The notes beneath the pieces are model-generated. The model saw only the letters and a list, made by a program, of their open reading frames with translations, had not been told where the DNA came from and made no database searches. Made by a program: the position numbers and the translations under genes. From Phoenix dactylifera (taxonomy: Eukaryota > Streptophyta > Magnoliopsida > Arecales > Arecaceae), in assembly GCF_009389715.1 (NCBI RefSeq), contig NC_052393.1, positions 1,488,001 through 1,552,000 of the forward strand: DNA of 64,000 bases, in the 5' to 3' direction. The stretch's first letter is position 1. Every line of letters starts with the position of its first letter. This document shows positions 21,818 to 36,100 of the stretch, piece by piece.

Positions 21818-23417
21818 ATGGAAGGAGGAGGAGAAGGGAGGAGGCAAGGCCACCCCCGGCTCAGGGGAGGGAGGAGGACCGAGAAGGGAGGCCACAGCCA
21901 TGGATTTTCTCCCTCCCAGATCCAATCGCTGGCTGCCATGTGCGAGGCTTTCATACCATCTCTTCCAATGGAAGAGCTCCACGTCAGCAGTGGCAAGGAG
22001 GACCCACCCACCAAGAGCCTCCAGGCCTTCTACCTGGCTTCCGGGTCTGAATCCCCAATACCAGATGAGGTGCTTCTTTTTATTTATTTTTTTCCCCAGT
22101 ATTTCTCTCCACAAATGCTTTTGAGGTGCTTCTTGTTTGGCTTTGTTTTTTGTTTTTTTGGTCCTTTTCCTCTTTGAATACATCATGCATGGATAGTCGT
22201 GGGTCAGTATGCAATGGCTGCTTTTTCTCATACTTATTTTGTTTCTCAGTTAAGGTGGTTGATCTATTACTTTCTTCTTCTCCTTTCTGTGACATTTTTC
22301 ATAAGAAATTTTTGAAGAGCATCATGATGTTTTTGGTTTGCTTTTATAATTTTATGATTAACTTTTTCTTTCTCCTTTGAGCACATTAACCATCTTGCAT
22401 TACCTCCATATACAATTTTAATATAAAATTATAAGTGACGCTACTAGATTTTAAAGTCAACACGGGTGAATTTGAAAAAGATATAAACAAATTAGATTTG
22501 TAGTAGTTTATATGGTCGACTGTTGTTTATCTGTTGCAGTTGTTATCAAGGAGTTTGAATAACTTTCTGTGCTAATACCAGAACCTTCTTTTGTCATAGA
22601 TATTTCCCGTACTGGGGACCCTATTTTCTGTCCCAATGTGATGTTTTATTCTTTTTTCAAGGAAAACCCACTGTGTTTTCAAAACATTAGCAAGTATTTT
22701 ACCATTAGCTATTTCTGTTTGCTGTTCTATTTTATTGGCTATTTATATCTGGCCTTTTGTTCTTGTTTTTTTTTTCTAAATAGCAGATATAACTTAACTC
22801 CTTTTTTTTTGGAGTAGGTTGCAGAGTTGTTGGTCAAGAGGGGCATGAAAGAGGCTTTACTTTTGGTCAAATTGGTATTATGGCTCCTTGCTACCAAGTT
22901 GGGCACACTTGTCCTCTGTAGGTCCTTGAGCCTATGTGGGCGATTCCCATTCATCAACAAGTTCTCAGACATGCCCATAGAGAAGAGGGAAGAAGTTCTT
23001 AAGAGATGGAACAAGGAAAAAAATTTTGTACCTTTAAGGATGGTATTTGTCATGGTGAAGATCTTCTGCCTTTACATCTTTTACTCCATGGTAACTTCCC
23101 TATAACTCCTTTTTACTTTGTTTTCTTCTGAAGAAAGAGCTACATCAGTTTTTGGCATTCAAATACCACTTCTTCAATATTTTATCCTTCATGACTGCAA
23201 CTGATGTGTCCTTGGAATTTAAAATTGTATCATGTTGTTTTTTTCTTCTATGTTCTAGAATTCAAGGTTCTTCTTATCTTTTGACATTCTTCCTTTATTT
23301 TTGTCTTTTTCATTAAGGTATGGACCAAGCCAGGGTTCAAGAGTGCAATCAACGAATCCAAAATAACCTGAAATGATAAAAAATAAATTTGAATAAGTAT
23401 ATCAAAACGTAAGAAGT

Positions 23418-23463
<46 letters not shown>

Positions 23464-26405
23464 GTTATATGGGATAAAATTGGGTTCACATAGCTTTTCA
23501 GATAACTCGTACAGGGTTCTACTAATGCTAGAAATAAGTCAACAACCAAAAAACATGTGCTCTTTCAGAGTTGCAATAAATTCAAAGACAAAGTTTTAAA
23601 TAACTCAACTGGGTTGCACTAAAATTTATATGGGACAAAATTGTTGGTGCTGGTCATGGTCATGACTTAATTTCATGTCCAAAGTAGGCCCAAGTTCACA
23701 CCCTCTAGCAACTTTATTTGTACTACCATGCAGCACACATGTTTTCTATGAAGCAGATTATCGTCAAACTTTAATCATGCTGAAATGACCCAATTTTCCC
23801 ATTCTCTAGATAAATTGAGCAGTTAGGGTAGTTGTGTTTATTGGAACATGATGCTCGTCATACATTTAGTGTGTGCAGTCTAATTTGATGAAACAAAAAC
23901 TCTACCTTTGCATTATTGAGAAAGCAAGGGTATGTTTTATTATCTATGCTTTATTTTACTACTAAGAGCATTAGATCATCACTTAACTAACTATTTTGAT
24001 CTTCTATGTTACTTTCTCTTTCTCAATTATCATTTCCAATTGGCACTTGCTGTAGATTGATAGGAACCTATAAGTTCTTCAAATACCAGTCTTAAGGAGA
24101 ACATAGAACTGTTTAATGCTCTAAATTGTCTTCTATATCAGAAAAACCAAAATATTGAAGGAATGCTTGCTCACAACTGGTATAACTTCTGTGCTCATGA
24201 TGCAAAAGATTACCCAATTAGAAAATATGCTTTCTATTTTGCCCCCCTTAAAACTGACTTCATCTATAATAAAGTCGGATCTATGAAGTCATAGAGAAAA
24301 CTTGTATGATTCAGAAGAAATAAATGTGAACTTATTACACTAGATTGTAATAGCAATAAACTACCATAAAGTAATGTTGGCAGCTAATTAGGAGAAGCAA
24401 TACTATCAACTTATTAGTTTCCTAGTCTTGTTTATATTTGATAGCAGTAACTGAAGAATTGCAGTTAATGCTCTCAATTAGCGGATTCGTTATTTTTTTT
24501 TTTTTTTGTGGGTGTACTTGTTCTTCTTCAAGAGAAATTCTTCTTCTCTACAGTTTCCTGTGGGGGATTAAATGACTCCTAACATTTTTCAATTTCTTAG
24601 AGGACCAAAGATGAGACCTAACATAGATCCGTTCTCTTTTTTCGCTACAGACTAATGAAAACTCTGAGAACCAGTCATGGAATGCCATTGGATATAGCTT
24701 ACCCACTGAGGAAAAGCCACCAAAATCCCAATCAGAGAGGCCTCTTGAGAAGGGTATCATAGAAACCATGGATCAAACTGATTCATCCCTCCTCCAGTCC
24801 CTCACTATGAAAGGCCTGGCAGTCTCCCAAGACCCAAACCAAAACTTGTACGAAATTAAATGCGACGTTGCCATAGTTGGTTCCGGCTGCGGAGGAGGAG
24901 TCGCTGCCGCAGTGCTCGCAAGCGCCGGTCGCAAGGTTGTAGTCATTGAGAAGGGCAACTACTTCACATCGGAAGACTACACCTCCATCGAAGCCCCCTC
25001 CATGAACGAAATGTACGAGTCCGGCGGAATTCTTAGCACTCTCGACGGGAAGATTATGCTCCTAGCCGGATCCACGGTCGGGGGTGGCTCTGCTGTGAAC
25101 TGGTCAGCTTGCATCAAGACACCAGACCATGTCCTCAAGGAATGGGCAGAGGAACGTCAGCTTCGTCTCTTCGGGAGCACAGACTATCTCTCAGCAATGG
25201 ACGCAGTCTGTCGAAGACTTGGAGTCACGGAGAATTGCACTGAAGAAGGATTTCAAAACAAGGTTCTTCGCAAAGGCTGTGAGAATCTTGGTCTTCAAGT
25301 AGATTCCGTGCCAAGAAATACCTCGGAAAGACATTTCTGTGGCAGCTGCTGTTATGGCTGTCGAGAAGGAGATAAACGTGGGACTGATACTACTTGGCTG
25401 GTCGACGCTGTTAACCATGGCGCCGTGATCATAACCGGATGCAAAGCTGAGAGATTTGTATTCAAAGAGAATGAGCCAGGGAAGAAGAAGACGAAGAAGT
25501 GCGTGGGATTGATTGCCAAATCTTTAAGCCGTATGGTGACGAAGAAACTAAGAATCCAAGCCAAAGCAACCATTTCAGCATGCGGTTCTCTCTTGACACC
25601 CCCGCTGATGATTTCTAGCGGGCTGACAAATTCAAACATAGGCAGGAACCTGCACCTTCACCCAGTAGTTTTCGCATGGGGCTACTTCCCGGATTCGGCA
25701 TCGGACCACCACCACCGAGGCAGAGCTTTCGAGGGAGGGATCATCACATCGTTGCACAAAGTGAAAGCGGTGGAGGATTCGGATTCGAGCTTGCGGGCGA
25801 TCATCGAGGCGCCGGCAATGGGGCCCGCGTCCTTTGCTTCGCTGGTCCCCTGGGTGTCGGGGCAGGACTCGAAGGAGAGGATGGCGAGATACAGCCGGAC
25901 GGCGCTTCTCTTTGCATTAGTAAGAGATCGCGGCTCGGGGACAGTGGAGGGGGAGGGGAGGGTGAAGTATCGGTTCGATGCGTTGGACAGGGAGAATTTG
26001 AGGGAGGGGCTGCGGAGGGCGCTGCGGATTCTGGTGGCGGCGGGTGCGGTGGAAGTGGGGACGCACCGGAGCGACGGGCAGAGGATGAAATGCAAGGGGA
26101 TCGAGGAGAAGGACTTGGAGGAGTTTTTGGATGGGATTTCTGCGGTGGGAGGTCCGATGTCTAGGAGAGAATTGTGGACCTTGCATGCCTCTGCTCATCA
26201 GATAGGGAGTTGCAGGATTGGAGCGAGCGAGGAGGAGGGTGGGGTGGATGAGAGCGGGGAGAGTTGGGAGGCGCAGGGGTTGTTTGTGTGCGACGGAAGT
26301 GTGCTTCCAAGTGCTGTTGGGATTAATCCTATGATCACCATCCAGTCCGTTGCCTACTGTCTCTCCAAGGGGATTGCAGAATCCTTGAAGAGAGGTTCTG
26401 AATGA
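21818..26405 (+). CDS. Long-chain-alcohol oxidase (FAO), GMC oxidoreductase
   Basis: Three exons (21818-22069, 22818-23090, 24651-26405) join in frame to 759 aa, the usual plant FAO length. The start is chosen because [20 protein letters not shown] follows closely, as in FAO N-termini. Residues ~97-118 and ~161-175 are hydrophobic helices, fitting a membrane-bound enzyme. The FAD dinucleotide motif [11 protein letters not shown] is at ~248-258. A Cys cluster [20 protein letters not shown] follows, and the GMC C-terminus has [13 protein letters not shown] (~687-699) and [19 protein letters not shown]. FAOs oxidise long-chain fatty alcohols to aldehydes using O2, releasing H2O2, in wax and lipid turnover. 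All splice sites are GT-AG. The 3' end was duplicated into the zeta-COP intron at 14991-16021. The gene converges on the succinyl-CoA ligase gene. Confidence 0.95.
23419..23460. repeat. (AC)n microsatellite in FAO intron 2
   Basis: About 21 uninterrupted AC units. Confidence 0.97.
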
Positions 26406-26961
26406 GAGAGAGATATTGTTATGGATTGATTTGGTTGTCCAAGAACACATCATTTACTAGTAACCTTTGACAACTACGGTACAATCTATATAATGATAGA
26501 TTTAAAATATCTATCATGGTTACAGTCTCTTGTTATTACCCTCCAAAATATTGGACCTGGAGAAGGTTTGGGTTTCAATATATTCCATGTAGTCCCTTCA
26601 ATCCGTAAAAACTACAACTTCTATTATGACTGCCAATACTGCTCCTCAAAAATCTTGAAATCTTTTCGAATTCTGTTGCACGTCAAAGCCTTCACAGATC
26701 ATTTTCTTTTTCTTTTCCTTTCTCCTTTATTTCTCTTCTTTCCCTATTTTCTTTTTTTTTCTTTTTTTTGTTCAAATTTCCAAACACATTCGACCCCACA
26801 CGCACGTCTGAAACACAACATTTTGCCTTTCCCCTCATCTTTCAATATGGAGAAAAATAATTATATTTGGAGAATAAAGAAAAGTTGCATGACCAATAAC
26901 ATCGAAGAGGAGCCACGACAATCCCGATTCAGCCGTGGCCCATGAACTCCTCCGTCAGTCA
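25902..26961 (+). repeat. Source copy of the FAO 3' duplication
   Basis: The segment from CGGCGCTTCTCTTTGCATTA to about GTCAGTCAGC has a near-identical partner at 14991-16021, including the pyrimidine tract (26701-26770) and the AGGAGCCACG/CCGTGG flank. The gene context at this end identifies it as the parental copy. Confidence 0.9.
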
Positions 26962-27106
26962 GCTTCGAGAATTGGTAGAAGCAAACCACTCTATTTCAAA
27001 GGGTTCGCCCAAAAATTCAGTTGCCCAAAAATGTAGCGAGTGCTCCTGGCAAATCATCAGAGCACCGGGTTTCTTTCTTATCCAAAAAAATTAGTCTTCA
27101 TAATTC

Positions 27107-30100
27107 TTAGCTTGAAGCAGCTTGTACAGCTTTTTCTGCAGCATCGTCCAAATCTTCTGCCGCGATCAAGGTCATCCCACTCTCCTACAAATTGTAACAC
27201 CACCACTCTCAATGTTATATTGGTTTCTTTACAACAGACAACAGAACAAAAAGGAGAAAAGAAAGTAGACAACAAAAAGATCTAAACTTATTGTTGGATA
27301 CCTTGAGAATTCTCTTCCCCTGATCAACATTGGTTCCTTCTAAACGAACCACCACAGGTACTTTCAGTGAAACCTGGCAATTACAGGGGGAAAAAAAAGG
27401 TTTAGTTCACTTCAGACTGCAAATATAAGCATGAAAACAAATATTTATTCATGTCTCAGAAAGGTGGAAAGTAAATACGTGATTCAACTAGCCTCTGGTA
27501 TCAACTAAAGCTATCCAATGACGAGTATCCATGAACAAGATAACTAGATCCAGCAAAATTTTACGTTCTTAAAATGTTGTCACAGGATGGCTCCTTTGAG
27601 AAGAGTACGTTTCCTCATGGTGGAATCAAGTTCAAGTGCAGCAGATATGGTGAATAATCTTAAGGTCCAGTTTTGAATGGAAAACTAATCAAATACAGAT
27701 CAAGTGCAAATTCATTGATACAAGAATTTTCAGGAAAAATTAGGAGCATGAAGAAATAGGTAAAAGATTTTCTTTTTACCTTGAAAATTAGATAATGATC
27801 CTCTCAGTTTACATTTCTTATGACAAAAAAGTATAGTCCACGGGAAGCCATTATGACCCAGGACTTTAACAACATTTTGAGGATTTCTCAAATCAATCAT
27901 CACAATCTAAATCTGCATCTTTCATAATCAATTCTGTTGAGTAACGTTTCAAATAAAGGAATAAGTTTCTACCACAATCATTTAAATAAAGCAAAGCATA
28001 TTTTATTAGGAGCATATGTTAGGTTGCCTTCTGATCTTAAGGACTGCATAGCCTCAAGAATAAGGGTGCTCTCGCTAACACAGTTACAGATCTACTTGGC
28101 ATAAAGGGAAGCAAAATATTAGTGCAAAAGTTAAAAAAAAAAAAGAGCGTTTAACAGAAAAGATACCTGTTTGGCTGCATTGACAATTCCACTTGCTATC
28201 ACATCACATTTCATGATTCCACCAAATATGTTGACCAAAATTGCCTTCACTTTATCATCAGATGTTAATATTTTGAATGCTTCCACCACCAGAAGAACAA
28301 CTTATCAAGTTAGGCATATCAATAGGAAATGAATCTTAAATGATGCATAAGCATGTTTATAATTAACAGAAAGATGAAGCACATACATATTAATGTGAAT
28401 TACCATCTTAAAAATAAAAAAGAAAATACTCCATCAAGAAATCTGGTTACCATACTCGTAACCACCAGCCAATAATAGATCTACAAATATTTGTTTCTTC
28501 ATTTTATCTTCTCAAGTTAAGGATAGATACTTAAAACATTGATTAGGCAGCTTTGCAGCTAAATAACTATAGTTGTTGAACTATTATTTGCACCTGGCCT
28601 TCTGAAGCATTTCCACCAACATCAAGAAAATTGGCAGGAGTACCACCATGCAATTTTATTATATCCATCGTAGCCATAGCCAGTCCTGCACCATTAACCA
28701 TACAACCAATTTCTCCATCTAACCCGATATAGTTCAAATCTGCTTTCGCAGCAGCAACCTGAAATAGAAAAGAGAATTTACGAAAATAAAATGCAAGGAA
28801 CACAAGGCTATGGTATGTTTCTTTGACAAGCAACGATATTAAATTAGTAAACCAGAATTTTTAGGCTTGTATATGTAGAAAGACTAAATGCTTAGTTCAA
28901 TCATATCCATCAGGCATTTTTTTTATAAACAGTTTAACAACTTCACACCAAAATGACTAGAACATGTGTTACACCTCTCTAGGATCTTCCTGGGATGAAT
29001 CACGGAGAGCAAATATCTCCTTCCGACGGAAAGCAGCATTGTCATCAAAGTTCAACTTTGCATCAGCTGCTACTAGCTGGTTATCAGATGTCTCGGCAAT
29101 TGGATTTATCTAACCAGCAGAAGTATTCAAATGTTAAAATAGGAATGATAGCTAAAGAGTCGAAAGAGCATTAAAATTGACAAAATTCACAAAGAATTTT
29201 GCAGCTAGGTCAAAATTCTGTGACTAAGTTACCTCCAACAATGTGCAATCACATTCACAAAAGAGTTTGTAAAGCTTCTTCACTTGTTCTATGGAAGCAT
29301 TTCTATCTGCTACCTTAGGTGCTAAACCATCAACAACTTTAGCTGCAGCTTCATCTGTGATTCCCTTGAAAACATCAACCGGAACCTTGCCATTGGAAGA
29401 AATGAGGTTTAGTATACCACTATACCAACCCAGAATCACTAAATTGTGAAATTAAAAAAAGACCTACATAGAAATAACAAACCAAACCTACTAATCATCT
29501 CCGAACAGTACTCTGATAAACAAGAATAGAAATGAGATGACCTTAATGATCATGTCAGGAAATTTTTCTGCGAGGTCCTCAATGCTAGTTCCTCCCTTTC
29601 TACAAGCTATGATGAGCTGAAAAGAATGATAACAAGTAAGACGAGCAGAAGATCCATATCTTGATTGGATAGTGCAGCTTAATATGAAGACCACATGAAA
29701 GTAAATAAACAAGTGACCAATCAAAAGGAATAAACAATTCCAGCTATATAGATTATTTAACATTATCAGTTCGATTTATGCATATGTATATTTATGATGT
29801 TTGTTAGTTTGCCCACAAAATCCACCTAGGTGTCTGCCTAAGTAGCCACCTTCTAACTCAGCACTAGGCAACACCCCAGCAGCGTACATAATGCAACTTA
29901 CTTCCAAAACACTACTTAAGCCAAAGTTCATGATTGCTATAACCCATGCTATTGAACAACTAACCAGAATGCACTCAAAGATCACATACACATAAAAAAA
30001 CTCAAATCAAATATTTCAAGTTGAGCATGGACTTGCATAGAAAGAATATTATTTAGCCATTTACAAATTGTAGCTGCCATATATGAGAATGTGTAATATG

Positions 30101-33100
30101 GAATAAATCAACCATTACCCTAGTAAATAGTTAACGCTTAGCACAAGAAGAGACTAAGACTCCCCTTGCATGAACGCTCCTTCAGCTCCTCCAGATAGCT
30201 CATATCTTTTGTCACACACCAGATTTTAAAAACTTAATTTGTCCATATTTTTTTTCTCCAAAGGGACAGGAAGTAAGACTAAAGTTACTAGCAGACGATT
30301 CCCAAATGCCTATACATGCTTTGAACAAACACCTTCCAAAAACTTTTTCAAAAAGTTTTTTTTTAAGAAAACATGATTTGTACAAAAAATGGATTAAGGC
30401 AGCATAAGGTTTCCATGAAAAGTGATTTCATTTTTTATTTACATGTTTTTCAGGAGTAAAAATGGTGAAAAAATCTTTTTACCAAATATTTGGCAACCTA
30501 TACAAACTTAAAGTTATCTACTTTTGGCAAAATCATATATGCCACTTATTTTTTTGAGAAGCTTCATAGAAAGGAAACCTAAAATATGATATTTAATTTT
30601 TATTATTTAAATGTTGTTTCTGAATTGTAATTGAACAAGTCGCATGCACCAGTGTACTGTGCCCATGATCAAATATCACACTACATGCCATATGGCACAC
30701 ACCAACATGGCCAGGTTCAAGTCCATGTTTTAAAGGATACAAAATCCTTTCTTTCATCATCTCCTTGATTTCAATCTTCTTCCTGAAATAAAGATTGTTG
30801 AGTTGTATAGAGCCTACTTGTGTCTGAGAATGAATGTGTGACTGTGTCCTTGTGTTGGAGGGAGGGGGGGAGGGGGGGGGGGGGGGGGGGGGGTATGTGG
30901 GGTGTGTGTGTGTGTGAGAGAGAGAAAGAGAGAGGAGGAGGGGGGGAGCCAGGAGGAGTGGGGCCAGATGAATTAAGTAAACAAAGCACCTAGGATTTCA
31001 AAATTTTGCATTGATTTTTTTTCTAGAATTTCGATCATGAAACATGGCTCTGATTGGAGACAATATAGAAGTGCTTCTCTTGAACATTCACCTTCCAAAA
31101 GAGAAAAATATTGATAACTTTGAGTTAAAATAGTAATTTTATGTAGCAAAAACCAAACGAAAAAAATCAAAAATAAATATCTGGTGACAAATGAAACATG
31201 TAAATACACAATTAAAATTTCAGGTCAATAGATGAAAATGTCTTATAGATCATGCAAAAGAGAACTGAACAGGGTACCAGAAACTTCCAACATGATTGGA
31301 GGACATACCGGACCAGCAGTTTTACGGTCAAGGGTGATGGCAAAGTACATCTCATTAACAAGTGATAGCTTCTCACACAAGTACACCTGTGACAAAATAA
31401 GGTGTTATTAACATTTTTAATGCCAAAAAAATATCTACAACAATTTCAGTGAAATGGATTAACTTCTATATCTATTAAGAATGCAGCATATGACAAAGTG
31501 AGTTCGAGATTCCACCCTCAGTCTCTAGAAAACAAATTTAAATATGTTTAGTGTTTACAAATATGAATCTGGTATAATGATTATGATCATGACCAGAAAC
31601 CAGTACCACGATATATATTACAATTTTAAAATTTGAATTTAAGACTAAAAATTCCTTTCAGTTCATCTAGCTATCTATAAGACTCGATGTAAGATCTCAA
31701 AAGTTGGGGCCCAAATCTTCCTTTGGTCCTTTTATTTTTCTTTCCCTTTTTCCCATTTTACTTTTCTTTTTTTGTGTGTGTATGGAGTTGGGGGTGAATG
31801 GGTTGGGCGGGCATTCTTAGCGACATTAGACTAGGTTCATCACTCATGAGTAGGCTAGCAATCTAGGCAATTAATTGTTCAAATCTTGAAATAAATTATT
31901 TATTTTTGTCAAATGCTTAACATTCTGAATAGATCAATACATAATAGCCATGACTTTCTCATCTTTTCTTTTTAATCTGTTTGTTCTCTGATATTTTCAT
32001 TACTTTGAAATTTAACAGATTGAAGTTCACACTTTCCAAGACTTACGAGGATGGATCTATTGAATTATGTACGATAAATATATGATTAATTTATAAGGCC
32101 TACAAAGTCCAAAAATTGCTTGAATGAAATATTCGCATAGATAAGAAATGCTACCACGTGAACCAAGAACCACTCTTTTAACTCAAAATTTGAAAATCAA
32201 TACTAAAGTGACACTAAATACCAAAAAAAAAAAGAAAGATCACACAATGACATTAAAGAGATAAACAATGGATAAATACAGTGTTTATGCTCAGTTTTTG
32301 TCAATTTCCATCAAAACTGACCGAAACAACTGAAAATGGCTTAGTGGACCAAAGCTTGTCGGTTTCGGCCAAAATTGCCTATAATCAGAAAATAACATAT
32401 TTCAGTTGCAATGAATTGGGTTTAGGCTGAAACTAGAACCTTGATATGCAGATAGCATCAAATCTGGGGAAGGGTTTGAATAGCTTTCATGTCCTTCGCA
32501 ACTCTTATTCAGAAAGACTAATATAAACAAATAGGTGCTGACACTTATTCATAAACAAAGTGCACATGTTACCTTTACTCACTTTCCATTTTGTTTTCTC
32601 AGTTTTGTATTTCTAGTTAATATTTTTTTTGCTTCTACTTAGTTATGTTCCGTATCTCCTTAATTCAATTTATTTATGTATTTTTTTTTGCATTTTTAGT
32701 TTAGTTTTAGTTTTGACTTTAATTTTATATATCTTCTATTATTTAATATTTTTTCCTAAAGTGCATTGCACATGTCTATTGGCTCAGTAGAACCTATTTG
32801 GATAAGGAGGATCTAAAACCATCTGACCAACTGTGCTTCACAATTTGCCATGCAGTCCATTTTTTCTTAACATGCAAATAATAGAGTTTTGCTTTCTCTT
32901 GTTACAAATTCTTGCAAGAAATATACACAATAACAAAGTAATATGATACAAAGCCACGACCTCCAAATAATATGTTTCACATGTCCCAACTAACAATGAA
33001 ATGTGTTGTTAGAGGAAGATGATTTACAATAGAGAAAAGGAAGAATGTTTTATATAACTACATTCTAAAACCTTGTTTATGAAATCAAAATTTTTTTATG

Positions 33101-36100
33101 AGTCCTCATCCACATGATTGATATTTGCATGCATCCTTTTATCATAGTCAATTTTACTATAACAATTAAAGTTGCAAGAATTTGTTTATGTGCATCAAAG
33201 TTTAATGCTTAAACATCTGCTAGCATAAGAAGGCTGTCTTATATGCAGTCTAATTCAAACTGAGGCAAGCTAGTTGGGTACTTAGCTTTAGTTGGTTGTT
33301 ATAGATTTTTAACTAATGTAGCCCAAACTTAGGTTCTTCTAGGATGAATGATGCTTTCAAGAGAAAATAAAGGAATCAACTGTGGTGTTATCAATATAAA
33401 TTATTCAGTGACATCAAATGATCAGTAAACTTAAATTATTTGATGCATTCCACTGTTAAAGCTTAAAAGACTTAGATTTACATACCAAAACCATACTTTA
33501 CAAAACTTAACACATACTCTATGAATCCTTTTTCATCACCCATTCCTATCACCTGCAATAGTACCTATTATTTATTATTCATTTATAGTGGCTAGAATTA
33601 CAATCCTATAGACAAAGTAGCAAAAAAAAGTTGATTGCATCCAAATCAAGAACTTACAAGAACATAACTGGCAAGTTATAGTTTCACATTGTATTTCCAA
33701 TGAGGCAGAAGATTTGAGGGAACCAAAAAAGAGAACACTCTAGGTGGGCATCTTGCTTTCCAACTGCTGAAAAGTAAGCAGGAAAGGACTCAAAACTAAG
33801 TATAATTTTATGCACCCCTTAAATATCTCAACTGAACATAGAAACCAGAGAGACTAAAACAGCTTCTATATAGACTGAATCCACCTCTAAACCAGGGCCA
33901 TGAATAAGACCATGAACTTCAGGAAGTGTATGTCCCATTTAACATATAATTAAGAATATAGAATGAATAGACAATAACACGAAAGACTGTAATGAAGAGA
34001 CATTATATTACCACTGATCATTGAGCATACAGCAAGAATAGAAAAGTTACCATGGAAATACCAAATTTAAGGTAAGGAACTGACTAATATACAAAGCTGT
34101 CTTAATCAGAAGTATTCCCTAACCTTGCTCACAATCTTTCCTTGGGGGCCAGTTTGTTTGGTGACCAGAATCTGGCCAAGCATTTTACCTGCAAAGAATG
34201 AGTGCATTCAGTTGAAACATAGAAGAATCCTGAAATGAGAATTAAATGACATATCATGAAATATATTCCAATAAATGTTCTAATCGTTTTATAAAAGCAA
34301 GCTCAGTAAACATCCTATTTTAACTGCTCCACAACATTCACCGTCTGCTAGGTGAATGCATCTCCCATCGGGCCTCTCATGTCTACGGAGAAGGCAACAG
34401 TGAAGCAGATTGGGTGGCCTCCTATGCGGTTCATCATTCAAGAGACTTCATCTGGGTGGACCAGGCTTATGTCCCGTCTTCCCTGCAGTCTATTTTACTT
34501 TCTGACTTTTTGGGCACTGCTCACACCCATTATGTGTGAGCCGCCGATGTACCAAAAAAAAAGCAATACCAAACGAGCCCTTATTTTTCTTTATTTGCCA
34601 ATTTAAAAATCTTTGCAACTTCGAACTAATAACATGTTTGTAAACTTGGGGAAAAGAAAACAAACTACAATTTTTGTATCTCAAGTGATGGATTTGACCC
34701 TCCATGTAGACTGGCTAGAAAAGAAGCAAACCGTTCCTTGACTCATGCATTCCAAAACTCGAATCTCTACTTGCATCTGTATGCTGCATGATAGCAGTCG
34801 GCAAATTTACAGCGAGGGAACCAGACGGAGATGTATATATGTTTTACAGTTCTAGCTCTTCTACCATCCTTCTCCTATATGTTAACTTTATCCCTGCAAA
34901 TCGTTAGTGTTTGTCTCATATATGGTACAGGCATTTGTTTTACATTAACTCATAATTTGCTGCAACCATTAAGCCTCCTTTCCCCTATGTTTTGCAATCT
35001 CTATGTTCATGTGTATTGCATACATTTTTCTATCATAACCATCAATGGTCAATACATATAGCTGATTGCGCCAAATGAGTAAATCTTTACAAATATATGG
35101 TACAAAATTAATGAGTGCATGAAAAAGCCAGCATCCAGATTTCAAAATTTTAACTTAGTTATCATGAATTCCTGTCATATATAGTGCTTGGGCAGTGTTA
35201 ATGGTATGTCACATGAGTATGAATTTGTGTTAGAATCCAACATACACAAGATGTTGGATTGTAGACACCTAAGAAAAAAAGTAGGAAATAAATATATGAC
35301 ACAATTTCGCTGGATTTTTTAAAGAAACGTCAAATGGGTCATAACTCAGATTTCATATTTCTTTTCTTCTTCTTTTTTGTTTGGGGGGGCGGGGGGGCTT
35401 AAGATTTCAGAAAAATATATATTAACTTGCTGATATAGTGAAGAAATAAAGCAAGACTCTTGGCCATTAAAGGCCAAATTCCTGAAAAGATATGCTCAGT
35501 TGTATGGAATCTTACATACAGGTGAAAGATGCAGCTCCTCCCTGCCAAATGGCACACTAGGTCATGACAAGCCTCTGTCTTCCTGAAAACTTGCCTTTCC
35601 TGGGAATTTGCTTTGGAGAAAGTTAAGTGAGGTTAAGTTGAGATCCAGTCCTTGAACATTCCCATATTTTTGGAATGGATCATATATCTTGATCTCTAAA
35701 GTAGAGAGCATACAAAATGGTTAAGGCTGGTAGGTTAAGTACAACTGTAACAACTCAGAACCTCACCCAAAATGGCTAGCCGGAAATTATTATTTGGGCT
35801 CCTTGATCCTGTATAAGTACTCAAGATCTACCCAGCGAATAACCGATGTGGGACTAAACACACGCCCGCACGGGTCCTTACATACTCCCCCCATTCATGC
35901 CCTGACGTCCTTGTCAGGCTAAGGGTTCATATCCATTCAAATCTAATCACAAACACCACGATTGGCCCGTGGTCAGCCCCAATGGATCCATGCTGCAGGT
36001 CCCCTAGTCCACATAGGTTATGGGCCGGGTCCGCTCTGATACCATTTGTAACAACTCAGAACCTCACCCAAAATGGCTAGCCGGAAGGTATTATTTGGGT

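Noticed and set aside
23248-23549. Cys/Val-repeat open frames
   Set aside because: Translations of the (AC)n microsatellite.
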